NCBI GenBank assembly: GCA_016858145.1
Contig: JAEHOE010000126.1
Span: forward strand, 303,270-367,269
Length of the DNA: 64,000 nt
Source: Edaphochlamys debaryana
Taxonomy: Eukaryota; Chlorophyta; Chlorophyceae; Chlamydomonadales
Direction of reading: 5' to 3'
Position 1 is the stretch's first letter, and every line of letters starts with the position of its first letter. The position numbers were made by a program, and so were the translations under genes. The notes beneath the pieces are model-generated. The model was not told the DNA's origin and did no database searches. It saw only the letters and a program-made list of their open reading frames with translations. Of the stretch, positions 56,901 through 64,000 are shown piece after piece.

Positions 56901-59900
56901 CCCCTGCCTGTCCTTCGGGCATGGGCGAGGCAGATCTTTACTCAGATTCCCCCAACCCCTACCGACGCGCCCATACACAAGGTCAAATTCGCCAAACACC
57001 CCCCCCCCCTTGCCCCCCTCCCGGGACCTCCCCCCCCACCTCGCGCTCCCCCCCCCACCCCCCCACCCCCACCTTGCACATGATGAACTTTGAGAAGCAG
57101 CGCACCGCCTGCCCCTCCCCCGTGGAGTTGGAGGGGGAGCCGGGCTCGCGGCGCTGGGAGAGGCTGCCCAGGTCGGTCACCTGGGGGGGGGGGGTGATGG
57201 GGGGGGGGGGGTGATGGGGGGGGGGGGGACGGTGGAGGGTGAGGGGGCTTGAGGTTCGCGCCCATCGAGAGCGGATGGAGGGGCGGGGGCTAGAGGGAGG
57301 GGGGACAGCGGGAGCCCTTGGTGCGTGTGGCTGGGCCAACGTGTTTGGAAATGCTCCTCCGCCGCAACCCGCTTGCATACCCTGCCCGCCATCATCCCCC
57401 CCTCCCCCCCCCCCACCCGTCCACCCCCTCCCCCCCCCCCCACCCCGTCCACCCCCCCCCCCCCCCCCCCCACCCGTCCACCCCCTCCCCCCAACCCCCG
57501 CACACACACACATCCACCAGCCCCCCCCCCCCCACCTGGTATTTGGAGAAGGGCTGCAACCAGAACTGGGTGTAGGGGGGGATGCGGGACATGTAGGGGT
57601 TGGCGGGGACCAGCGTGATGTGCCTTGGGGGCGAGGGGGAAGGGGAGGGATTGGGGAGGGTGGCTAGGAAGGAATCACCAGGAAGGCTTTGGGAGGAGAG
57701 CACGGTTTGGGTTTGGGGAGGCAGGTCTGGCAGCACGGGGTGCTTGTGGGGCCGCGGGAAAGCAGGGCGGCAAGCGAGCCCACACCCCCGCGAGCCAGCG
57801 GCGGGCAGCAGATGGAGGTGGCGGGTCCACTCGGGGGCTGCTCTGCCACCTCCGGGTCCCAGGCCCCCTGAGCACACATGCGCCCACCGCAAAGGCAGGC
57901 TCAAAGTCACCCGCGACTGCCCACCGCCCCCAACGGCGCAGCGGCGGGTTTGCCCTCGCCCCGCCCTGCCCCAACCCGACCGAGACCAGAACCCGTGACG
58001 GAAACGGGCGGGTGCGGCTGACGCCCCCAAGCAGCCGGCTGCGCCCACCGCGCCCTCCCCCCCCTGGCGGCCTTGCCCTCGGGAGGCGGGTCCGCGGCTG
58101 GGCCCCCTCAGGCCCCGCGCCAACGCTGCCCAGCGCCCGAGGGCAGGGCAAGGGGCAGGGGCCCTCCCCACAGCCCCCCGACCCGCCCTCCCCGGCGAGG
58201 GGCTGCCGCGGCGGCTGCGGCCCCCTTGCACGCCGGTGCAGGGAGGCGCGAGGACGTGCGGGGCGCAGGGAGGGCAGGGCGCCCCGCCCCGCCGGCTCGA
58301 CGGGCAGCCGGACCTCCCGGCGGCGTCCTCCCGGCCCGCGGAGGGGGGTGAGGGGGGTATCCGCCCGGGGCCGCCGCGCACGGCCGCCCCGGCCCCGGCC
58401 CCGCGCCAAGGCCGCTCTGTCATGGCCCTGCCACCCGAGAGGCACCGGGCGGCGGGCGGCGGTGCCGGGTCCGCCTCATCGGTCCCTGTGCTGCTGGCTT
58501 CGCGTCATTTCGCGCCCCACCCCGCTCCGGACTTGCCCAGGGTCCGACTGACCCCGTGCTACCGTGCAGCGCGCTGCATGCTGGGCAGCCGCCAGCACCC
58601 GGCGGCCGGGGCACCAACACGGGTTGCAGGAGTGGGGGGGGAGGGTTGAGGCGGGGGCGGCCCTCGCGTGCCGCGAGATGCCACCCAGAGCTGAGCCTCG
58701 ACCCGCTTGCCCGGACCAACCGCCCGGGCTTTGGTAGCGGCCCCAGCGCTCCACCCGTCCCGCGGACTGCCCGGTGCCCCCGGTCTCCCGATGGCTACCT
58801 GTCGCCCCTGCCCCTGCGCCTGACCCCGTTGCCTGCCCTCGCCCCTGCGCCTGCCCCTGCACCCGCTCCTGCTCCAAGCCTCGTCCGGAGGGCGGATCCC
58901 CGCAAGGCGGGGCCCAGCCGGGCGATGACGGACGCAGCCTGGCGCTGCCTGCATCCAGCTCCTCGCATGAGCCTCAGGGGCCCCCTCGGAGAGGCGGGGC
59001 AGTGAAGGCGCTGCTGGCCCCTCCGTTGCAGCATGACCAGTGGGCCCTCCCCCCTCCTCCCATGGCTCGCGGAGAGCAGCGGCACAGCCCGCCCGAACCC
59101 CTTCGAGGTGCTGCTGCTCCCCCTGGCTAACGTGAGCAGCCCCCGCCGTCCGCACCCACTGTTACACCTTCCCCTACCCTTACCCTCCCAAGCACCCTAA
59201 AGCCCCTCCACGCTCACTCGTCGAAGAACTTGAGGTGCTGCTGCATGAAGTAGATGTTGTTGACCGCGAATCGGTAGACCTCGGCCACGTTGAAGGGGAA
59301 GTGGTGGTAGAAGAGCAGGGGCGTGGTGCAGTTGGAGAAGACGGGCTTCTGCACGTCGGGGGAGCCCTCCATGTGGTGCCAGGGGCGCACGTGGGGCGGC
59401 AGGTAGCTGGGGGGAGGGGAGTGTGTAGAGAGGGAGGCGGGAAAATGGGTGGGAGGGCGGGGTGTGTGGAATGGGGCTGGGTGTGAGAGAAGAGCAGGAG
59501 GCGGAGAAGGTGCAGGAGGAAGGGTGTGTGGGGGGTGTACTGCGATACGCGGGGGGAGGAGAGCGTTGGGCACGGTAGCAGAAGTGCGGACCAGGCTCGG
59601 ACCGACCCCGTTCAACGCCTCGTGCCCCCATCGGCCTCACGTGCCTTCCCCCCTTCCCCCCCCCCCCTCCCAGGCCACAACTGGCAACCCACCGCTGCTT
59701 GCCGATCTTCCACTTATCCCCGATGCCCAGCACCGACGGCGTGTTCCACAAGATGTCTGTGATGTTGAAGTAAGGCAGGCGAACCTCGCTAGTCCATGGA
59801 TGGAAGCGCCTGTCCTGGAAGATAATAGTGCCCTGGTCTAAGCACACGTCGCGGAGAATGGGGCAATCGAAAATGTTCCCATCCTCGTTGATGACGGGGT

Positions 59901-60174
59901 CCGGCGCCTTGCAGTCCGTGTATCCATAGCTCTTGGGGTGCCATTCGTCGCCCCGGAATTTAAAGTCCGGCTCCTCGTCCGGCCACCATCCTCGCAAGCG
60001 CCTGGAGCTATGTTGCTGATCATTGAACCCAAAGCTGTTGTCGCTGTCCTGCGTGGCTCCCCTCACGCGAAATCCCGCCGGGAGGAGATGCAGCAGTAGC
60101 CCCAGCCACAGCGCGCGAGAGAAGGCCGTTATATTCTTTGCCATCCGCCTCGTACGCTGAAGACACTTCTGCAT
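50962..60174 (-). CDS. GT61-family glycosyltransferase with long C-terminal extension
   Basis: Exons (high to low): 60174-59693, 59406-59218, 57623-57536, 57180-57073, 56779-56714, 56403-56314, 55630-55541, 55269-55102, 54802-54731, 54487-54418, 52697-52567, 52199-52136, 51735-50962. A basic start (MQKCLQRTRR; a second ATG at 60144) precedes a hydrophobic segment (ALWLGLLLHLLPAGF), as in type II Golgi enzymes. Family signatures: FHPWTSEVRLPYFNI, then CTTPLLFYHHFPFNVAEVYR, and DVLVGLHGSALTNAMF at about residue 410, the GT61 catalytic-region motif. GT61 enzymes transfer pentoses or GlcNAc to glycoproteins or glycans in the secretory pathway. Phases fit except between 52567 and 52199; an extra exon 52480-52422 would restore it (816 aa). 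The last exon is Ala/Gly/Gln-rich and coiled. A stop just after 54418 would give a shorter form if that intron is retained. Confidence 0.8.
51880..51911 (-). repeat. Intronic echo of the GT61 exon 13 5' end
   Basis: GGGATGAACTTGGACACCTC..AGCGCC copies the exon opening at 51699-51737 (reading ALEV..KFIPP in both) with an internal deletion. The acceptor AG is TG in the copy. Confidence 0.75.
52422..52483 (-). repeat. Echo of the GT61 exon 11 3' end, possible extra exon
   Basis: GCCTGGACACCACCGCCACGTTCAGCAGCTGG at 52452-52483 repeats the exon 11 end at 52569-52600 (117-bp offset, few changes), encoding LLNVAVVSRR again. The original donor is lost (GGGCAACG). However, AG|CTGCTG at 52480 and GAGAG|GTTGTAAG at 52422 would make a 59-nt exon with exactly the phase the downstream exon needs. 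Confidence 0.65.
52698..54417. other. 1.7-kb GT61 intron, partly AT-richer insertion-like
   Basis: About 52960-53560 is less GC-rich than its surroundings. A (GCCCCC)n run at about 53566-53640 precedes a plus-strand ORF (53652-53894). The composition change suggests inserted DNA. I find no clear terminal repeats or target duplication by eye. Confidence 0.5.
53652..53894 (+). CDS. Small hypothetical protein (80 aa) inside a GT61 intron
   Basis: ATG at 53652 lies right after a (GCCCCC)n run, antisense to the host gene. The protein is of mixed composition (RHHVFDSLRWCGYAPRW, then EAQYYLFDPDDSD) with an acidic Ser/Gly end. It looks more protein-like than nearby frames, but no family is recognised. 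It might be a nested gene or part of an insertion. Confidence 0.4.
   Translation: MAAKIKQEAGLRVAPFMTEAGRALRRSRHHVFDSLRWCGYAPRWRDGARIYHGAGEGKMVEAQYYLFDPDDSDGASDSGG
56136..56165 (-). repeat. Intronic echo of the GT61 exon 6 3' end
   Basis: CACCTTCATGACCCCCGCGT.. and the next ten bases are identical to 56311-56340, the last codons and donor of exon 6, 175 bp away. The GT donor is kept. Confidence 0.9.
57624..59217. other. 1.6-kb GC-rich GT61 intron
   Basis: Long plus-strand frames occur, but they are Arg/Pro/Ala/Gly-rich with no domains, as expected of very GC-rich non-coding DNA. No repeats or RNA genes seen. Confidence 0.5.
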
Positions 60175-61140
60175 CGCTCTATCCCTCAGCAAGCGCTCAA
60201 CTCGAGCAACATCGCAGCCGCGAGCGCTGCCGTGGTGCCGGCATCGAGGCAAGGCAGTTCCTACAGCCGTGCTTGTTTGGTTTCAAGAAGTTGACGAGCT
60301 GGTCTGAGTACGCGAGTAAGGCTTGTGTGCCAACGGCGCCGTGGTCGACGGGGGCGAGGCAAGGGGACGAGCTCCAGCGAAGGGTGGAGTGGCGTATGTG
60401 GCTACGGAGGGTGGTGGGGACCCGTAAGCAATTACTGGGGCAGTGGGGGAATGCACGCACGATGGTATGAAGTACGGCAATCCGCACGCAGCACGCTTGC
60501 AGTTGCCCATCCGCTTCCCTGCCTCCATGCCGCCGGAAGTTAACTTACATATCTCGCCGTTCGAGGTGCACCACCACGCGCCTCACCCAAACAGTCTATA
60601 GCCCCCCGGCATCACCCGCAAGCACCTCGCCACAACGTCTCCATGAGCACAGCCCCGTGTGCTACACGGGGACCATGCGCTCCTCCCACAGTACAGCTTC
60701 GTTCGTTTGTCCTTGCCCGAGCACTTCAGGCGGCAGCCTCAGCGGCGGCCCCAGCCCTGTGCCCGGCCCCACAGCCCCGCCTAACGACCTGTGCCCGTCG
60801 CCAGGCACACAGGCGCCTTCTGGAGCCCGCGGGCCGGCCTCGGGGCCTCGGGGCGCTCTCGCTCAACCCCTCCCCTTCTGGAGGCGGCTCCTCGCATCCT
60901 TGCCCTGCACACGGTCCTGCCCACAAGCCGAAGCCGGTCCACGCCGCCGCTCGCCCCCCTGCGCGAGGAGCGCCCGCCGCCCCCGATCGCGGTCGGCAGC
61001 TGTGTCCAGGACAGGGGCCTCGCCCAGCCCTCACGCGGGCCGCACCCGGCCGCCTGCCGTGCTGGCCCCAGGCCGCGGCACACGCTGGGTAGCACCCGGC
61101 CCGCCGGCCCCAGGCCGTGTAGCCGCGCGGCCCTAGCGCG
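60175..61140. other. Region between RSP10 3' end and GT61 start
   Basis: It must hold the RSP10 3' untranslated region and the GT61 promoter. TTACA at 60545-60549 is TGTAA on the minus strand, a plausible RSP10 polyadenylation motif. Copy B of the 41-bp repeat lies at 60852-60892. Confidence 0.5.
60852..60892 (+). repeat. 41-bp dispersed repeat, copy B
   Basis: Matches 50538-50578 with one mismatch (GGCTCCT versus GGTTCCT). It lies in the putative RSP10 3' untranslated region. Confidence 0.85.
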
Positions 61141-63165
61141 CTATGCCATCGTGAAAGGCTATCGTAGAAGGGGCGGAAGGGGGAGAAGCGGGAGGGCGAA
61201 AGGCGTCAGGGCCCGGACTGCAGTGCCAAGGCAAGGCAGGCACACGCCAAGAGCCGTCACAAGCGCTCCCACGGCCTGCCGCCCGTGCGCACCCGGCCCA
61301 CGCAGAGGACACCCCGCGGTCCCGCCTTGACCCCTTCCCGCGCACGTTGCGACCTGTTGCCCTCCACCTGTGCCAGATGGCTTCCTTCCCGAACGGCCAT
61401 CCGGCCATTTCCCCCTGCGCGCCCTCTCATGGCTCCTCGCCCGCCCTTCCGAGACAGCCAGCCAGCGCCCTCCCTCTCCTCCCCTTTCCCATTCCAAAGC
61501 CACGCCCTTGCCCACGCTGCTTTCCTGAGTTTCCTCCCGGCTGACCCCCCCCCCCAAAGACACACACACACACACGCCCACACAAGCACCCATGCGCACC
61601 TGTCCGACCACTGGGTCTGCGTGCGCCACCCAGGCCCCGTCCTTGGCCGTGTGGCCCTCCTGCGTGAGCCCGCTGCCGGCAAAGTAGTAGGACCCGGCGT
61701 CGGGCTGGCTGCGGGGGCGGGAGGGGGGGCGGGGGTGGGGGGCGGGGCGGGGGGAGGGGCAGGGGGCGGTGAGGAGCGGCAGGGGCTGGCGGGTGCCGGT
61801 GGGCGTCTGTGCTCGCAGCCCGCAGCTACCTGCAGCCGGGACTGCATGCCCCGGCTCTCTACGCCTCTTAGTCCCCCCCCCCGCCCCCTTCTCCCTCCCT
61901 CTACGATACCAAGAGGGCACTTCTCCGCCCCCTCCCCTGTCCCGAACGCGCACCTGTTGGGCTGCCCGTCCGCCCCGAACTTGCCCATGAACATGGACCC
62001 GTCCCGGAACACCCAGCGCCCGTACGCGAAGGCGCCCTCGGACCAGTCGCCAACCAGCTGGGGGGTGAAGGGGAGGGGGGTGGGGCGACGGGGGATCAGG
62101 AGGAGGGGGAGGAGGGGGGTTGAGGAGGGGGAAGAGGAGGGAGAGGTAGCAGGGGGAGCAGGATGGGCCCGGGCCTGGAGGGTGGTGGCGAGGAGTAACG
62201 TGCTCGGACGTCGCGCCCCAGAAGCAACCCTCGCGCCCAGGCCCCACCTGCGCGCAGGGCGCCTTGTAGTGGTACATGCCCTTCCCGTGCCGCTTGCCCG
62301 CCTGGAACCCGCCCTGGGGGGGGGGAGGACGGGGGGGAGGCAGGGGTAAGAGGAGGGATGTGTCGTGTGGGGCGTCAGCACCAGGTGCCAGCAGGGGGCC
62401 AGCCACCTAAGCCTCTGAGTGCGCCGCTGCCCAGGGGAAAGCGGCCCCAACCCCACCGCCCGGTGGAGCACGTGCAGCCCCTCGCCCCCCCTCCTCCCCC
62501 CTCAGAACCCTCCTTCCACGCACCTGGTACACGTCCCCGTTGGGGTAGGTGTAGGTCCCGCTGCCGTGCGGCTGGTCGTCCTGCCACTCGCCTGCGCACG
62601 CGAGGGCGGGGGAGGGGATTTGAGAAGGTGTGGGAGTTTGAGGCGTGTGACAGGTGTCAGCGGGCGGGCTGACCAGAGTACGGGGGGAGGGCAGACCTTG
62701 CATCACCTGACCCCCGTCGAAGCCACCCTCCGCGGCCCTGCCCCCGCGCCCCAGGTCCCTGCACCCCCCCTACTCCTCCCCCTTGGCCCACCTTCATACA
62801 CGCCCTTGTCTGGGAACTTCATCTTCCCTTGCCCGCTCTTCTTCCCTTCCTTGTATTCCCCCGTGTACGTGGAGCCGTTGGACCAGGTGTAGGTGCCCTT
62901 CCCCTGGCGAACGCCATGCTCCATCGTGCCCTCATACACATCGGGCGGCTTCTCCTCGTCGTCATCCTCGCCCATCGGTGGCGGAGGCCACGTTAGCTTT
63001 CCTTGGCCGTGAGGTTTGCCGCTCTCGTCAAACGGGCCCTCCCAAAGCTGCAAATCCGTTGCGGTAAGGGCGTCAGCTTTCCAACCCATCCTGACAGCTT
63101 TGTAACGCAACCTGTATCACCCTTGCGACACATACCGGCTGCGGAATCTCCTCGTCGTCCGCCAT
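61141..63165 (-). CDS. RSP10: Radial spoke protein 10, MORN-repeat protein
   Basis: Seven exons (high to low): 63165-63136, 63047-62792, 62591-62524, 62313-62248, 62057-61954, 61708-61600, 61158-61141. They total 651 nt, in phase, giving 216 residues, the length I recall for Chlamydomonas RSP10. After MADDEEIPQP come about six MORN repeats: GPFDESGKPHGQGKLTW, YEGTMEHGVRQGKGTYTW, YTGEYKEGKKSGQGKMKF, GEWQDDQPHGSGTYTY, GGFQAGKRHGKGMYHY and a looser GDWSEGAFAYGRWVF. A tail, SYYFAGSGLTQEG, follows. MORN radial spoke proteins sit in the spoke head of motile axonemes and contact the central pair. The last exon codes only PFTMA and the stop; its acceptor (CGATAG) follows a C/T-rich tract. RSP1-type proteins are the alternative, but they are longer. 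Confidence 0.82.
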
Positions 63166-63227
63166 GCTTGCAAACTCCTCAAGCGCGAGGCCTCTCTACC
63201 AGTCTGTGTGGTCTGCAGTCGATAACT

Positions 63228-63235
63228 TGATATAT
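63228..63235 (-). promoter_or_regulatory. TATA-like element upstream of RSP10
   Basis: GATATATG lies about 65 bases before the RSP10 start, in an AT-rich patch of otherwise GC-rich DNA. The position suits a TATA box with a short leader. Confidence 0.4.
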
Positions 63236-64000
63236 GTCGCTGTGTTGGTACGCAAGCTTTCCAGAGGAGCCCGCGAGTTCGGACCGCAATAAGGAGCGTC
63301 GTGTACGGCAGCGTGTGAAGCCCGCGCTCCGGCCCCCGCTGCCCCCCGCTACCCCCCGCTGTCTACACGGTGCCCCCGCGCTGTGCGGTTCACGCTGATG
63401 TCATAACTGGCTCATCTCGAGTAACACTCGTGAACTCCTGCACTGTGCATCCTGTGCATCCTGCTCCCGCAGCCTCTTGCCCCGCCCGCCCTCCCGCTCC
63501 CAGCTGTCCCCGCGTTCAATGCCTCTCACTGCCCCTTAGCCGTCGACCGTTGCTAGCCCTCTACCCCTCTTGCGCTAGCACAGCCCTGCTCTGCAAGTCT
63601 GCCCCCTGAACGCACGCAGTGAGGACTGCGAGGCCGCAGTTGGCTAAGGGCGCTGCTCTGTCTTACACAAGACCTTTGCCAGAGTCTGCAACAACGCAAC
63701 CGTATCATACGCGGGCGAACGGCACGCATCACTCCCCATCCAGAGAATCCACTTTCTCCTCCTGCATACATCGGACGTCGCCCTCCGTACACCCCCCTCG
63801 AGCCTCGACAACAACCCCTCCAGCCCTCATCCAGCGTCGACGTAGCGCGTGCCCCCAGCATTCGCGCAGTGACCCCAGCAGGCTACACCAGAGGCTCCCC
63901 TGGGCTACTACACGCCTCGAACCGGGAGCCCACCACTCAGCCGGGCGGCGGGCGGTAACACCGACTGCTAGCTGCGAGCGAGGGGGCTGCTCCTAGTGGG
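63236..64000. other. Right flank, no gene recognised
   Basis: Upstream of RSP10. Frames on both strands (for example 63619-63996) lack domains and intron signals. A short tandem CCCCGCTGCC/CCCCGCTACC run lies near 63335-63360. Confidence 0.4.

Noticed and set aside
57625..58551. 308-residue plus-strand frame inside a GT61 intron
   Set aside because: Arg/Pro/Gly-rich composition expected from GC-rich non-coding DNA; no domain.
61559..61582. CA-repeat near RSP10 as a functional element
   Set aside because: It lies in an intron and looks like an ordinary microsatellite.
61257..62471. Long minus-strand frames overlapping RSP10
   Set aside because: They read through introns. The seven-exon MORN model is in phase and gives the expected length.

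Overview
ORGANISM. The window reads as nuclear DNA of a GC-rich green alga of the Chlamydomonas/Volvox group. Genes are split by many short introns with GTGGGG or GTGAGC-type donors, long C-rich tracts before CAG acceptors and poly-G runs after donors. A TGTAA polyadenylation motif follows ATX1. Proteins carry long Gly, Ala and Pro runs. Two genes match flagellate-algal proteins: a 67-residue copper chaperone of the ATX1 type, and a 216-residue MORN protein matching radial spoke protein RSP10. There is no bacterial operon, phage, CRISPR or rRNA signal. The species cannot be fixed from the sequence. LAYOUT. 1-7544 (+): 3' part of a multi-exon gene for a predicted single-pass membrane protein with a proline-rich stalk. 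7545-9691: intergenic, with a tandem repeat next to the next gene. About 9692-17896 (+): atypical TKL-like protein kinase with a GAF-like N-terminal part. 17897-19725: no gene recognised. 19726-24801 (+): probable nuclear protein with an acidic N-terminus, a PHD-like Cys/His domain and a C-terminal coiled coil. 24954-36807: tandem array of 2.07-kb units, five complete and one truncated, holding 33 tRNA genes (Lys-CTT, Gly-GCC, Ala-AGC, Gln-CTG, Glu-CTC, Asp-GTC per unit). 37564-46439 (-): 16-exon gene for a membrane-anchored U-box protein, divergent from ATX1 (46781-46984, +). 46985-50961: repeat-rich tract with basic ORFs that look transposon-derived and CGTATTAATACG motifs. 50962-60174 (-): GT61-family glycosyltransferase gene with two introns over 1.5 kb. 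61141-63165 (-): RSP10. 63166-64000: RSP10 promoter side, no gene recognised. MODELS. I traced exons by hand. The reading phase closes exactly over every junction for the membrane protein (15 exons after the edge), the PHD-like protein (686 aa), the U-box protein (1333 aa) and RSP10 (216 aa). The kinase has unresolved junctions around 11.5-14.2 kb. The GT61 gene has one uncertain junction. HOW THE GENES RELATE. The protein genes look functionally unrelated (membrane or wall protein, signalling kinase, chromatin-type protein, ubiquitin ligase, copper delivery, glycosylation, flagellum). The coherent systems are the tRNA array, organised as two candidate multi-tRNA transcripts per unit, and a recurring architecture in which introns hold imperfect copies of the adjoining exon edge, usually with the splice site. 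I found nine such sites in four of the six protein-coding genes.
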